Source: Acidovorax sp. GW101-3H11
Lineage (GTDB): Bacteria > Pseudomonadota > Gammaproteobacteria > Burkholderiales > Burkholderiaceae_C
NCBI RefSeq assembly: GCF_001633105.1
Contig: NZ_LUKZ01000009.1
Location: 555,422 to 619,421, forward strand
Reading direction: 5' to 3'
DNA: 64,000 bases
Positions 1-12,418 of this stretch are shown piece after piece; the stretch's first letter is position 1, and each line of letters begins with the position of its first letter. The notes under the pieces were generated by a model. The model was given only the letters and a program-made list of their open reading frames with translations, did no database searches and was not told the origin of the DNA. Position numbers and translations under genes: made by a program.

Positions 1-1424
1 GTGGACGAATCGGCCTGCTCGAAGCTGCGGAACATGCGCTCCTGCTGCTCGGACGCCAGCCCCACCCCGGTATCGCGCACCAAAAAGCGCAGGCGCACCT
101 GCTGATCGCTGCGCGCCTCGACCCGCACCATCACGCACACCTCGCCGCGCTCCGTGAACTTGATGGCGTTGTTGGTGTAGTTGATCAGCACCTGCCCGAG
201 TCGCAGCGGGTCGCCAACCAGCCAGAGCGGCACATCGGGCGCCACGTCGTAGATCATCTCCAGGCCCTTGTCACTGGCGCGCTGCCCCAGAAGCCCGGCC
301 AGGTTGTTGAGCAGCGCATCAAGTTCAAACTCGATGTGCTCCACCGTCATCTTGCCGGCCTCGATCTTGGAAAAATCCAGGACGTCGTTGATGACGCCCA
401 GAAGATGCTGGCCGGAGCGCTGGATTTTTTCGAGGTAGTCCCGCTGGCGCGGCGTGAGGTCGGTCTTGAGGGCCAGGTGGCTCATGCCGATGACCGCGTT
501 CATGGGCGTACGAATCTCGTGGCTCATGTTGGCCATGAACTCGCTTTTGACCAACGCCGCCTGCTCTGCCTGCAACGTGGCGTCGCGCAAAGCCAGGGTC
601 ACGCGCTGCAGGTTCTCGCGCATGGCCGCCAGGCGGCCCATGACGCTGCCGCTGTCTGTGCGCTCGCCCAGTTGAATGGGGGTCGCCAGATCACCGCTGG
701 AAATACGGCCGATGGCCTGGTGCACCTCGTCCACGGAGCCGCCCATGATGCGCTCCAGCCGGGCCACAAAGGTGTTGAAACTGCGGGCGACCGCATCAAA
801 CTCCAGGCTGTTGCTGCTGGGCAGCCGCAGCGACAGATCCGCGTCGGCCGAGGCGATGTGCTCCAGCGCGTCGCGCACCGCGAACAGCGGGCGCAGCACC
901 ACCATGCGCAAACCCACCAGCAACACCAGTGCCACCAGCACATTGAGCGCCAGCATGACACCCACCAGACGCACCAGATCGCGCCGCACGTTGTCACGGA
1001 TGGCCTGGGTGCTGGCATAGATGCGCACAACACCCAGAGGGTGCCGCGCCTGGCTTTCTTCGTAGCTCAGGCGCACGCTGCGCTCAACATCAGCCGGGGT
1101 CTTCGCCGGGTTCCAGGGCTGCCCCGAAACCCGGTTGGATGCCAGGTAGGCGGACTGCCCCTGCTCATCAAACACCTCGATTCCCAGCACATCGCCCGTG
1201 CCCAGTTCGGAGTCCACGATGGTGCGCACCAGGTTGTTTTCAAAGCGCCAGAGCGCATCGGGCAAATTACGGGACAACCTGGCCACGGCCGCATCCAGCT
1301 CCAAGTTCAGCTGCTGCAGTTTCTGCGCCCTGCTATCCCGGTAGTTGTAGGCACCAAAGCTGCCCAGCACCAGCGACACCACCATGACCAGCAGCACAAT
1401 GAAGCGGTTTTGTATGGAGTTCAT
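1..1424 (-). CDS. Membrane sensor histidine kinase, C-terminus cut by the window edge
   Basis: The ATG is at 1424 and the frame is open to the left edge, giving 474 complete codons without a stop. There is a membrane helix at about residues 8-27, a periplasmic stretch of about 120 residues, and a second helix at about 147-170. A HAMP-like linker follows, then a HisKA dimerisation domain with H-box [12 protein letters not shown] (phospho-accepting His near residue 303). The start of the HATPase domain is visible, with N-box NYTNNAIKF and G1 box RDTGVGL. It should therefore autophosphorylate and signal to a response regulator. Whether it is a hybrid kinase with its own receiver domain cannot be seen. 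It begins 42 bases after the solute-binding protein gene on the same strand, so the two are probably cotranscribed and that protein may sense the ligand. Confidence 0.9.
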   Translation of the reverse strand, partial: MNSIQNRFIVLLVMVVSLVLGSFGAYNYRDSRAQKLQQLNLELDAAVARLSRNLPDALWRFENNLVRTIVDSELGTGDVLGIEVFDEQGQSAYLASNRVSGQPWNPAKTPADVERSVRLSYEESQARHPLGVVRIYASTQAIRDNVRRDLVRLVGVMLALNVLVALVLLVGLRMVVLRPLFAVRDALEHIASADADLSLRLPSSNSLEFDAVARSFNTFVARLERIMGGSVDEVHQAIGRISSGDLATPIQLGERTDSGSVMGRLAAMRENLQRVTLALRDATLQAEQAALVKSEFMANMSHEIRTPMNAVIGMSHLALKTDLTPRQRDYLEKIQRSGQHLLGVINDVLDFSKIEAGKMTVEHIEFELDALLNNLAGLLGQRASDKGLEMIYDVAPDVPLWLVGDPLRLGQVLINYTNNAIKFTERGEVCVMVRVEARSDQQVRLRFLVRDTGVGLASEQQERMFRSFEQADSS

Positions 1425-1466
1425 GAACCGGCCCATGCAACCCGCTTTGGATGAAGACCCGCTGTT

Positions 1467-2231
1467 TCAGAAAGGGTAATCAAACCCTGCCTTTTTATAG
1501 ATGGCCTTGAACGCATCTGCCTTGTGGAAGGTTTCCATTTCCTCGTCCCAGATGCGCCGCAACACCTCGCCACGGGGGGTGTTGGCAAAGGCCAGGTACA
1601 GCCCCAGGTGCATCACAAACGCCAGTTCAAAATCCCGCATGTCCGCGCTGCGCGCCTTGATGTCATCGGCAATGTCGGACTGCGCACCGATGAAGTAATC
1701 GATGCGGCCCGCTTCCAGCATCTGCATGGCACTCTGGATGGTGTCCACCTCGACGATCTTCACCGGCACGTTAAGGTATCTGTCCAGGCCAAAATCGCGC
1801 AGCCACGCCACGCGCTTGTCGCGCAGATCGCTGGTCCCGCCAAATCGATAGCCCGGACGCTTGCGGAACAGTGCCTGCTGCACGTTGCGGTCAAAGTGCC
1901 AGTGCGGGTACAGCGCAAAGTCCTTCTCCTCCAAAAACGAGGCCACCCATGCATCGGCCCGTTTGTCCTTGACCGCCTGCACCGTGCGCGCATAGGGGTA
2001 GATGGTGATGCGCAGCTTGATTTTGCGTTGGGCATACACCGCGCGGATGAGGTCGAAATACAGGCCCGAGCCATCCTTGCGCGTGAGGCCGTGCCAGGCG
2101 TCGGAGACCAGGTGGATGTCGGTCGGAGGGGTATCGGCCGCCAGGGGCCAGGCCAGGGAAGATGCCACACCCGCCAGGAGTGTCCGACGTGACCACAACG
2201 CCAGACGGTCGCACTCAACGCAAGCTTTCAT
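1467..2231 (-). CDS. Periplasmic solute-binding protein (amino-acid-type, SBP_bac_3-like)
   Basis: A protein of 254 residues. The ATG at 2231 was chosen because GGGAG lies six bases upstream; the longer open frame to 2441 has no such support. The N-terminus carries SRRTLLAGVASSLAWPLA, a signal peptide with a twin-arginine-like pair. The mature part resembles periplasmic binding proteins of the PAAT/SBP_bac_3 type: a DLIRAVYAQRKIKL segment near the start, then RADAWVASF, and a late segment on inhibition by a poor substrate path (YFIGAQSDIADDI). No permease or ATPase gene adjoins it. The partner is instead the sensor kinase 42 bases downstream, which suggests a sensory role rather than uptake (inference). 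The ligand is unknown. Confidence 0.8.
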   Translation of the reverse strand: MKACVECDRLALWSRRTLLAGVASSLAWPLAADTPPTDIHLVSDAWHGLTRKDGSGLYFDLIRAVYAQRKIKLRITIYPYARTVQAVKDKRADAWVASFLEEKDFALYPHWHFDRNVQQALFRKRPGYRFGGTSDLRDKRVAWLRDFGLDRYLNVPVKIVEVDTIQSAMQMLEAGRIDYFIGAQSDIADDIKARSADMRDFELAFVMHLGLYLAFANTPRGEVLRRIWDEEMETFHKADAFKAIYKKAGFDYPF

Positions 2232-2491
2232 GGCAACTCCCAGAGCGTCAGCACCGCCGCCGGACTGCTGACCGCGATCAAGATCGTTGAAGACTATGAA
2301 GCAGTTTGTTGCAATTGTAGTGAGGCAAGGGCGTTGCACAAGGGCAGAAAACCATGCTCCACCCAGGCGACGAGGAGCCACCCCGCAGCACGGTGCGACG
2401 GACTCCATCCACGCACCACGCAAACGATTCGCCAAGACCATTGCATGGGCGGCGCCCAGCGCTTGACGGCCATCGGCAGGGAGACGCGAGC

Positions 2492-4777
2492 CTAGCCGCC
2501 CACCCGCTCCTCGGCAGGCACGGGCGGGGTCGCGTTGCCCGGCACACCTGGCGCTCCGCCAGGCAGGGACGGCTGGTTGGGATCGCTGCGGAACAGCCCC
2601 CGCAGCCAGTCGCGCATGGTGTCCAGCGAGCTGTCGGGCGGCGGCACCGGGCGGGTGTCGAACTCGTCCACAAAGCGTTCATTGCCGTCGATCACCTTGC
2701 TGCGGATGGCCTGCTGCATGAACTCGCCCACCATGGGCAGTGCGCTGCGGGCGCCCTGCCCCCAATGGTCGCTGCGCAGGGTGATGCGGCCGTCGTTGAA
2801 GCCTGCCCAGGCGCCCACCACCACACGCGGATTCATCAGGATGAACCAGCCGTCGGTGTTGTCCTGGGTCGTGCCCGTCTTGCCCGCCACGTCGGCCTGG
2901 ATGCCATAGCGGCTGCGGATGGCGGTGGCCGTGCCATGGTCGATGGCACCCCGCATGGTGTTGCGCAGGGTTTGTGCGGCGCGGGCGTCGAACACCGCCT
3001 CGGGGGCCGACGGGGCAAAGGTTTCCAGCACCTTGCCGTGGCGGTCTTCGATGCGGGTGATGAGCACCGGCTCGATATAGCGCCCCAAGTTGGCGATGGA
3101 GCTGTAGGCCGACACCATTTCCTTGAGCGTGACCGGGCTCGTGCCCAGCGCAAGCGAAGGCACTTCTTCGAGCTTGGACTGGCGCACGCCCAGGGCCCGC
3201 GCCACCTCGGCCACACGCGCCGGGCCCACCTGGTGCATGACCTGGGCGGTGATGGTGTTCTTGGAGCGCGCCAGGCCATCGGCCAGCGTCATGGGCTCGT
3301 CGCTGGGCGGGCCGCCGTCGGTGGGGCGCCACACGCGGCCACCGCCCAGGGGGATCTCCACGGCCGAGTCCATGAGCGTGTCGTCGGGCGATGCGCCCTG
3401 CGCAAAGGCCGCGCCATACACAAACGGCTTGAAGGTGGAGCCCGGCTGGCGCCGCGCGGCCTGCACGTGGTCGAACGGGTCCTGCGCAAAGTCGCGGCTG
3501 CCCACCCAGGCCAGCACATGGCCAGTGACCGGGTCCTGCGCCAGGAACCCGGCCTGCACCCGTGTCTTCTCGGCACGCAGCTTCGGCAAAAAGGCGGTGT
3601 CGTCCAGCAGCGCCTTGAGCACATCCTCGGGCGCCTCGCCCTTGTCCACGGCGGCGCGGTATTCGGCGCTTTCGCGCACCAGCGTCTGCACCAGCTCGTT
3701 GTTCGGGCCCCAGCCATTGCGCTGCGACCAGGCCGTGTCGGCCACACCCTGCAGCTGCCGCCCCTGGCGCGCCACGGCCTGGTTGGCCATGGCCTGCAGG
3801 CGCGAGTCGATGGTGGTGCGGATCACCAGGCCATCGGCATACAGGTTGTAGCCATGGCTGTCGGCCCACTCGATGAGCTGCTTGCGCAGCTGCATCGCAA
3901 AGTGCGGCGCGGGTCCCATCACCTCGGTCTGGCGCTCGAAGTTGACGCGCAGCGGGCGCTTTTGCAGGGCTTCCAGCTGCTTTTCTTCGAGCTTGCCGCG
4001 CTTGACCATCTGCGACAGCACGGTGTTGCGGCGGGCCTGCGCGCGCTCGGGGTTGAGCACGGGGTTGTAGTAGGCCGTGCCTTTGAGCATGCCGATCAGC
4101 GTAGCGCTCTCCAGCACATTGAGCTTGTCGGCCGACTTGTCGAAATACGTGCGCGCGGCCATCTCGATGCCGTAGGCGTTGTACAGAAACGGCACGGTGT
4201 TGAGGTAGGTCTCCAGGATCTCGTCCTTGGTGTACGAGGCCTCGATCTTGAGGGCCGTGATCGCCTCCTTGAGCTTGCGCGTGAGCGCCTGCGGGAACAC
4301 GCGCGAGCGGCCGATCTCGTCCGGAAACAGATTGCGCGCCAGCTGCTGCGTGATGGTGGAGCCACCCTGCGGATCGCCCCGCAGCGTGTGCACCACCGAC
4401 GATGCCGTGCGCTTCCAGTCCAGCCCGAAATGGTCGTAGAAGCGGTGGTCTTCAGTGGCGATGAGAGCATTCACCACATTCGGCGAAATCTCGTTCAGCT
4501 CCACCCATTCGCGGTTGGCCCAGCGGTATTCGGCCAGCAGCTTGCCGTCCACCGACATGAGCTGCGCGGGCAGCTCGCTTTTGGCCTTGCGGATGTCGCT
4601 GATGGAGGGCGTGAACGGGATCAGCACCAGCGTGTAGGCCAGCACGGCGGCGGGCACGGCGAGGGCGCCCCAGAGCAGCGCGCGGCGCAGCGGGCGGGGC
4701 ATCCAGGCGAACAGGCCGGCCAGCCAGCGGAACAGGGCCGCAGCGCGGGCCTGGAGAGAAAGCAGCAAGGTGCGCAT
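2492..4777 (-). CDS. Class A penicillin-binding protein (PBP1A type)
   Basis: A bifunctional peptidoglycan glycosyltransferase/transpeptidase anchored in the inner membrane. A membrane helix lies near residues 33-52. The GT51 domain shows EDHRFYDHFGLD with the catalytic Glu and GGSTITQQLARN. The transpeptidase domain shows QPGSTFKP (nucleophile Ser near residue 447), SKN near 505 and KTGTT near 633, so all active-site motifs are present. The proline-rich tail is probably periplasmic. The ATG at 4777 gives 761 residues. An upstream in-frame GTG at 4816 overlaps the ligA stop as GTGA but has no ribosome binding site and adds an atypical tail; if used, the protein has 774 residues. The gene lies last in the smc-zipA-ligA block. 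Confidence 0.93.
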   Translation of the reverse strand: MRTLLLSLQARAAALFRWLAGLFAWMPRPLRRALLWGALAVPAAVLAYTLVLIPFTPSISDIRKAKSELPAQLMSVDGKLLAEYRWANREWVELNEISPNVVNALIATEDHRFYDHFGLDWKRTASSVVHTLRGDPQGGSTITQQLARNLFPDEIGRSRVFPQALTRKLKEAITALKIEASYTKDEILETYLNTVPFLYNAYGIEMAARTYFDKSADKLNVLESATLIGMLKGTAYYNPVLNPERAQARRNTVLSQMVKRGKLEEKQLEALQKRPLRVNFERQTEVMGPAPHFAMQLRKQLIEWADSHGYNLYADGLVIRTTIDSRLQAMANQAVARQGRQLQGVADTAWSQRNGWGPNNELVQTLVRESAEYRAAVDKGEAPEDVLKALLDDTAFLPKLRAEKTRVQAGFLAQDPVTGHVLAWVGSRDFAQDPFDHVQAARRQPGSTFKPFVYGAAFAQGASPDDTLMDSAVEIPLGGGRVWRPTDGGPPSDEPMTLADGLARSKNTITAQVMHQVGPARVAEVARALGVRQSKLEEVPSLALGTSPVTLKEMVSAYSSIANLGRYIEPVLITRIEDRHGKVLETFAPSAPEAVFDARAAQTLRNTMRGAIDHGTATAIRSRYGIQADVAGKTGTTQDNTDGWFILMNPRVVVGAWAGFNDGRITLRSDHWGQGARSALPMVGEFMQQAIRSKVIDGNERFVDEFDTRPVPPPDSSLDTMRDWLRGLFRSDPNQPSLPGGAPGVPGNATPPVPAEERVGG

Positions 4778-4812
4778 CAAAAACCCAGAGAAAAAAGCGC
4801 AAAAAGAGCGCG

Positions 4813-7462
<2,650 letters not shown>

Positions 7463-7467
7463 GTTGC

Positions 7468-8583
7468 TCAGCTGAACAGCCGCCGCGCCAGCACGGACCC
7501 CGCCGACAGATCCCGCCCATCCAGCTGGTCATACAGCAGCTCCAGATCGCCCGCGATCGGGTCCATGGCCATCGCGGGCAGCGGGGTGCCGTTCTGGTCG
7601 CAGAGCACGCCGTCCATGGCCTGGCACAGAGCGGCGGCCACGTCGCGCAGGCGGGCAAAGGGCTGCTCGGTGCGGTGCACCTGGGCAACATCCAGGCTCA
7701 GCGTGATGTCGCGGATGGCGGACTGGTCGGGGTCGTCGGCCAATGCGGCCTGGGTGTCGTAGCCCAGGGTGAGCAAGGGCGGCAGGCCCGGGGTGCTGGC
7801 GGGCAGCACCAGGCGGCCGGGCATGGCGCCGGGCACAAAGCCCAGGCGGGCGGCATTCTGCTGCACATAGCCGGGGCTCCACGCGGCCTGGCGGGCACGC
7901 AGCATGAACATGAGCTGGGCGTCGTGGTCACTGGCGAACTGGTCCAGTTCGCGCGCGCGGGCCACTTCCTGCAGCATGTCTGGGAAGTCGGGCGCGGCGT
8001 TGACGGTGTCGGCAAAGGCCTGGGCCTTGACCACGAATTCGGAGAACTCGATCTCGTTGAGCGCGCCCATGCGGTTGGCCAGTTGCACGCCCGCCTGGAA
8101 CGACTGGTAGCGCTGGCCGGGGGCCGGGGTTTCCCACTGCTGGGTGGCTTCGTTCAGGCCTTCGATGGCAAAGGGCTTGCTGCCTGCACGGCGGGTGGGT
8201 GGCAGCGCGGCCAGCGCCGCGTCGCCCGACACGACGTGCTCAGGCTGCAGCAAAGCGATCACGTCGATCAGCGGGTCCAGCCCGGGGCGGCGCTCGGGCG
8301 AAAACGGTGGCACGGGCAGTTGCAGGGCATCGCCCGCGTCCACGGTATGTTCAGACGGCTCCGGCCCCCGGTCGAGGCCATGGAACTCGCTGGGTGGCAT
8401 GGCACCGGTCGCGCCCGCATCGAAGCCGGGCTCGAGGCGCTGCGCGGGCTCTGCCGCTGGATCGTGCTCCGTGGGCAGGGCGCGCTTGGGCGCATTGCGG
8501 CGCGAGGTCCAGGTGTTGTAGGCCACGATGAGGGCCAGCACCAGACCGCCGATGATGGCCAGACTCAGTTGCAATGTGCTCAT
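7468..8583 (-). CDS. zipA: Cell division protein ZipA-like
   Basis: A protein of 371 residues with an N-terminal membrane anchor (LQLSLAIIGGLVLALIVAYNTW), a charged and proline/alanine-rich linker, and a C-terminal globular domain of about 140 residues. The C-terminal part (FAQ... MLQEVARARELDQFA, then LMFMLRARQAAWSPGYVQQNAARLGFV, ending in LELLYDQLDGRDLSAG) matches the FtsZ-binding ZipA domain layout. It should tether FtsZ to the inner membrane at the division site. The gene lies 16 bases after smc and directly before the small membrane protein and ligA, an order I recall from related betaproteobacteria. The symbol is by domain layout; sequence identity to E. coli ZipA is low in such organisms. 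Confidence 0.85.
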   Translation of the reverse strand: MSTLQLSLAIIGGLVLALIVAYNTWTSRRNAPKRALPTEHDPAAEPAQRLEPGFDAGATGAMPPSEFHGLDRGPEPSEHTVDAGDALQLPVPPFSPERRPGLDPLIDVIALLQPEHVVSGDAALAALPPTRRAGSKPFAIEGLNEATQQWETPAPGQRYQSFQAGVQLANRMGALNEIEFSEFVVKAQAFADTVNAAPDFPDMLQEVARARELDQFASDHDAQLMFMLRARQAAWSPGYVQQNAARLGFVPGAMPGRLVLPASTPGLPPLLTLGYDTQAALADDPDQSAIRDITLSLDVAQVHRTEQPFARLRDVAAALCQAMDGVLCDQNGTPLPAMAMDPIAGDLELLYDQLDGRDLSAGSVLARRLFS

Positions 8584-8599
8584 GGTTGGGTGGGTTGTT

Positions 8600-11500
8600 T
8601 CAAGCGTCTGCCATGGAGAGGGCCGATTCCATATCGACGGCCACGATGCGCGACACGCCCTGCTCCTGCATGGTCACGCCGATCAGTTGCTCGGCCATTT
8701 CCATCGCGATCTTGTTGTGGCTGATGAACAAGAACTGCGTGCCCTTGCTCATGCTGGAGACCAGCTTGGCGTAGCGCTCGGTGTTGGCATCGTCCAGCGG
8801 TGCGTCCACCTCGTCCAGCAGGCAGAACGGCGCGGGGTTGAGCTGGAAGATGGCGAACACCAGCGCGATGGCCGTGAGCGCCTTCTCGCCGCCCGACAGC
8901 AGGTGGATGGTCTGGTTCTTCTTGCCCGGGGGCTGGGCCATCACCTGCACGCCGGAATCGAGGATTTCGTCGCCCGTGATGATGAGCTTGGCCTGGCCAC
9001 CGCCGAACAGTTCGGGGAACATGCGCCCAAAGTGGCCGTTGACGGTGTCGAAGGTGCCCGAGAGCAGCTGGCGCGTTTCGCCGTCGATCTTGCGGATCGC
9101 GTCTTCCAACGTGTTCATCGCCTCGGTCAGGTCGGCTGTCTGCGCATCGAGGAAGATCTTGCGCTCGCTGGCGAGCTTGAGTTCGTCCAGTGCTGCCAGG
9201 TTCACGGCGCCCAGGGCGGCGATTTCGCGGTGCAGGCGGTCGATTTCACTTTGCAGGCCACCCACGCGCACATTGCCGTCGGTGATCGACTGGGCCACGG
9301 CTTCGAGGTCGGCCTGGGCGTCGGCCAGCAAGGTGGTGTATTGCTCCAGGCCTAGGCGCGCGGCCTGTTCCTTGAGCTGGAATTCGGTGATGCGCGCGCG
9401 CAGCGGGTCGAGCGCACGTTCGAGCTGCATGCGGCGTTCATCGCTGGCGCGCAGCTTCGTCGTGAGGTCGTCGTATTCGCTGCGCTGGGCGCCGAGCGCC
9501 TTTTCGCGTTCCATCTTCACTTCCAGCGCGGCCTGCAGGCCACCTTGCGCGGCGGCGTCGGACAGGCGGGCCAGCTCGTCACGCGCGCGCTGCTCTTCAT
9601 CGGCCAGGGCCTTGGCCTGCTGCGTGGCGGTTTCGATGGAACGGTTGAGTTCGGCGCGGCGCGCTTCCAGGCTGCGCTGGGAGAAAGTGGCCTCTTGCGC
9701 CTGGCGCTCCAGCGTGCGCTGCTGTTCGCGGCAGGCGGTGAGCTTGCGCTCAGCCTCGATGACCTTGTCGCCCAGTTGCGCCTCGCGCTCCTGGCTGTCG
9801 GCCAGCTGCATGTCCAGTTCTTCAAAACGCGCTTCGGCCGCCACGCGGCGTTCCTGCAGGTCGGCCAGCTGGGCCTCGACTTCGGCCAGGTCGCCGTCGA
9901 TTTGCTGGCTGCGCGCGCGGGTCTGTTCGGCCAACTGCGTGAGGCGCAGGGTTTCGACCTGCAGCTCGTGGGCACGGCTCTGGGTTTCGGTGGCTTCGCG
10001 GCGGGCGGCCACCAGGCGCTGCGAGGCGTCGGCATAGGCCGCCTCGGCACGGACCAGGGCGGTGCGTGATTCTTCGGCGATCAGGGCCTGCGCGCGCAGC
10101 TCCTTTTCGAGGTGCTCGATCTCCTGCGCGCGGGCCAGCATGCCGGACTGTTCGGAGTCCTGCGCGTAAAAGCTCACGCTGTGGGCGCTGACCGCATGGC
10201 CGGTAGGAACAAACACTACCTCCCCAGGCTGCAGCGTGCTGCGGCGGGCCAAAGCGTCGTCCAAGGTGGGCGCGGTGTAGCAGCCTTGCAGCCAGTCCAC
10301 CAACACGGCCCGCAGGCCCGCATCGTTCAGGCGCAGCAGGTCTGACAGGCGGGCGTGGGGGGACGATGTTTCGGGGTGGCCCGCAGCGGGGGCACTGTAG
10401 AAGGCCAGGCGCGCGGGCGGCGCATCGTTGCCTCCGGAGCCGAGGAAGCCGCGCACCATGTCCAGGCGCCCTACTTCCAAGGCGGCCAGCCGTTCGCGTA
10501 AGGCGGCTTCCAGCGCGTTTTCCCAGCCGGGTTCGATGTGGATGCGGCTCCACAGGCCTTGCAAGCCGTCGAGGCCATGTTTGGCAAGCCAGGGGCGCAG
10601 TTTGCCGTCGGTCTTGACCTTTTCCTGCAGCGCCTTGAGCGCCTCCATGCGGGCCGACAGCTCGGCCTGGCGCGCGCTTTCGCTGTTCACGGCTTGCTGG
10701 CGCGCGCGGCGGTCGTCGTCGAGCTGGGGTACGGACTCCTGCAGCTCGTGCAGGCGGGCTGCGGTGGTTTCGGCAATCTCCTGCGCTTCTTCGAGCTGTT
10801 CGCGCAGGTTGGTCAGGCGGGCTTCGTCGGGTGCAGCCAGCGCGTTGCGGTCGGTGCGCAGGCGTTCAAAGCGGGCGTCCAGCTGGCGGCTTTGTTCGTC
10901 AAAGCTGCGCTGCTCGGCGGCCAACACGCCGATCTGCTGCTGCACCTGCACGACGCTGCTGCGCTGTTCGGCCGTGCGGGCCTGGGCCTGGCGCAGGGCC
11001 TCTTCCAGGTCAGGCATTTGCATGGCCTGCTCTTCGACCTGGGCAGCCAGCAGTTCGGCGCGTTCTTCGGCGTCCACGCCCGCACCGGCCAGGTTTTCCA
11101 GCTCCACGTCGGCGTCTTCCTTGCGGGCCTGCCACTGGGCGATCTGCTCGGCCAGTTGCACCAGGCGCTGTTCCACGCGCTGGCGGCCTTCGACCACGTA
11201 GCGGATCTCGGCTTCGAGCTTGCCGACTTCGGCCGTGGCTTCGTAGAGCTTGCCCTGGGCCTGGTTGACCTGGTCACCGGCGGCGTAATGGGCTTGGCGG
11301 ATGGTTTCGAGGTCGGACTCGACGGCGCGCAAATCGGCCATGCGCGATTCGAGGTCGTTCACGGCCTGCAGACCATCGAGGCGCACCTTGTTCTGCTGCT
11401 CTTCGGCTTCGGCCCGCTTCAAAAACCACAGCTGGTGCTGTTTGAGCGTGGCGTCGGCGTGCAGGGTGTTGTACTTGGCAGCCACCTCAGCCTGCTTTTC

Positions 11501-12124
11501 GAGCTTTTCGAGGTTGGCGTTCAGCTCGCGCAGGATGTCTTCGACCCGCGTGAGGTTCTCGCGCGTGTCCGAGAGGCGGTTTTCGGTCTCGCGGCGGCGC
11601 TCCTTGTATTTGGAGACACCCGCAGCTTCTTCGAGGAACAGGCGCAGTTCCTCAGGGCGGCTTTCGATGATCCGGCTGATGGTGCCCTGGCCGATGATGG
11701 CGTAGGCGCGCGGCCCAAGGCCGGTGCCCAGAAACACGTCCTGCACGTCGCGGCGGCGCACGGGCTGGTTGTTCAGGTAGTAGCTGCTGGTGCCGTCGCG
11801 CGTGAGCACGCGGCGCACCGCCACCTCGCCGTACTGGCCCCACTGGCCGCCCGCGCGGTGGTCGGAGTTGTCGAACACCAGCTCCACACTCGCACGGCTG
11901 GCCTGCTTGCGGGTGGTGGTGCCACTGAAGATCACGTCCTGCATGCTCTCGCCGCGCAGCTCGCTGGCCTTGCTTTCGCCCAGCACCCAGCGCACCGCAT
12001 CCATGATGTTGGACTTGCCGCAGCCGTTCGGGCCCACCACGCCCACCAGTTGGCCGGGCAGCATGAAGTTGGTGGGTTCAGCGAACGACTTGAAACCGGA
12101 AAGCTTGATGGAGGTAAGACGCAC
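8600..12124 (-). CDS. smc: Chromosome partition protein SMC
   Basis: A protein of 1174 residues, the usual SMC length. An N-terminal ATPase half with Walker A GPNGCGKSN (31-39) and RAYAIIGQGTISRIIE precedes a first coiled coil (about 160-500). A globular hinge (about 510-660, with AALEVGRLDMVRGFLGSGG) and a returning coiled coil follow. The C-terminal half has signature LSGGEKALTAIALVFA and Walker B FCLLDEVDAPLDD. It condenses and segregates the chromosome, normally with ScpA/ScpB, which are not in this window. The start is GTG at 12124 and no convincing ribosome binding site precedes it. It is the first gene of the leftward smc-zipA-ligA-pbp block. Confidence 0.97.
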   Translation of the reverse strand: MRLTSIKLSGFKSFAEPTNFMLPGQLVGVVGPNGCGKSNIMDAVRWVLGESKASELRGESMQDVIFSGTTTRKQASRASVELVFDNSDHRAGGQWGQYGEVAVRRVLTRDGTSSYYLNNQPVRRRDVQDVFLGTGLGPRAYAIIGQGTISRIIESRPEELRLFLEEAAGVSKYKERRRETENRLSDTRENLTRVEDILRELNANLEKLEKQAEVAAKYNTLHADATLKQHQLWFLKRAEAEEQQNKVRLDGLQAVNDLESRMADLRAVESDLETIRQAHYAAGDQVNQAQGKLYEATAEVGKLEAEIRYVVEGRQRVEQRLVQLAEQIAQWQARKEDADVELENLAGAGVDAEERAELLAAQVEEQAMQMPDLEEALRQAQARTAEQRSSVVQVQQQIGVLAAEQRSFDEQSRQLDARFERLRTDRNALAAPDEARLTNLREQLEEAQEIAETTAARLHELQESVPQLDDDRRARQQAVNSESARQAELSARMEALKALQEKVKTDGKLRPWLAKHGLDGLQGLWSRIHIEPGWENALEAALRERLAALEVGRLDMVRGFLGSGGNDAPPARLAFYSAPAAGHPETSSPHARLSDLLRLNDAGLRAVLVDWLQGCYTAPTLDDALARRSTLQPGEVVFVPTGHAVSAHSVSFYAQDSEQSGMLARAQEIEHLEKELRAQALIAEESRTALVRAEAAYADASQRLVAARREATETQSRAHELQVETLRLTQLAEQTRARSQQIDGDLAEVEAQLADLQERRVAAEARFEELDMQLADSQEREAQLGDKVIEAERKLTACREQQRTLERQAQEATFSQRSLEARRAELNRSIETATQQAKALADEEQRARDELARLSDAAAQGGLQAALEVKMEREKALGAQRSEYDDLTTKLRASDERRMQLERALDPLRARITEFQLKEQAARLGLEQYTTLLADAQADLEAVAQSITDGNVRVGGLQSEIDRLHREIAALGAVNLAALDELKLASERKIFLDAQTADLTEAMNTLEDAIRKIDGETRQLLSGTFDTVNGHFGRMFPELFGGGQAKLIITGDEILDSGVQVMAQPPGKKNQTIHLLSGGEKALTAIALVFAIFQLNPAPFCLLDEVDAPLDDANTERYAKLVSSMSKGTQFLFISHNKIAMEMAEQLIGVTMQEQGVSRIVAVDMESALSMADA

Positions 12125-12418
12125 GGGTCAGGGGGCGGGCAAAAATGGGAGAAGCGGGGATGGGAAGCTGCGCCGGACGGGCGTTCCGGCGGGGAACACG
12201 CTGGCTGCAGCCACGGCGGAATGATACCGCGCCGCCTGCGTGCCCCCTTGCCCTGGCGGCTTGGGGCGGCTCCCTAAGCCGTGTATTGCGGAAACATTTG
12301 GTTAAAACAGGCCTTGCCGCGCATCCAGCATGGCTTTATAGCTATCAATTTTGAATACCTATACCCTGCCGGATAACCCGGCAAACAGCGCGCGGAAAGC
12401 CCCTGCCCCGCCCGGCGT
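12125..12418. other. Gene-free stretch between smc and the GGDEF/EAL gene
   Basis: No open frame here looks coding. It must hold the smc promoter, of which I see no clear boxes. It also holds one copy of the dispersed TATAGCTATC repeat, listed separately. Confidence 0.6.
12317..12360. repeat. Dispersed repeat A (CGCGCATCCA...TATAGCTATCAA), copy 1
   Basis: Carries the two blocks that define this family: CGCGCATCCAGCATGG, then TTTATAGCTATCAATTTT. The same blocks recur at 23456, 35621, 42351 and 63205, with weaker versions near 49576, 54915 and 61900. Always between genes. Confidence 0.65.

Noticed and set aside
10538..12277. Rightward open frame of 579 codons opposite smc
   Set aside because: Antisense shadow of smc; low-complexity translation and no start signal.
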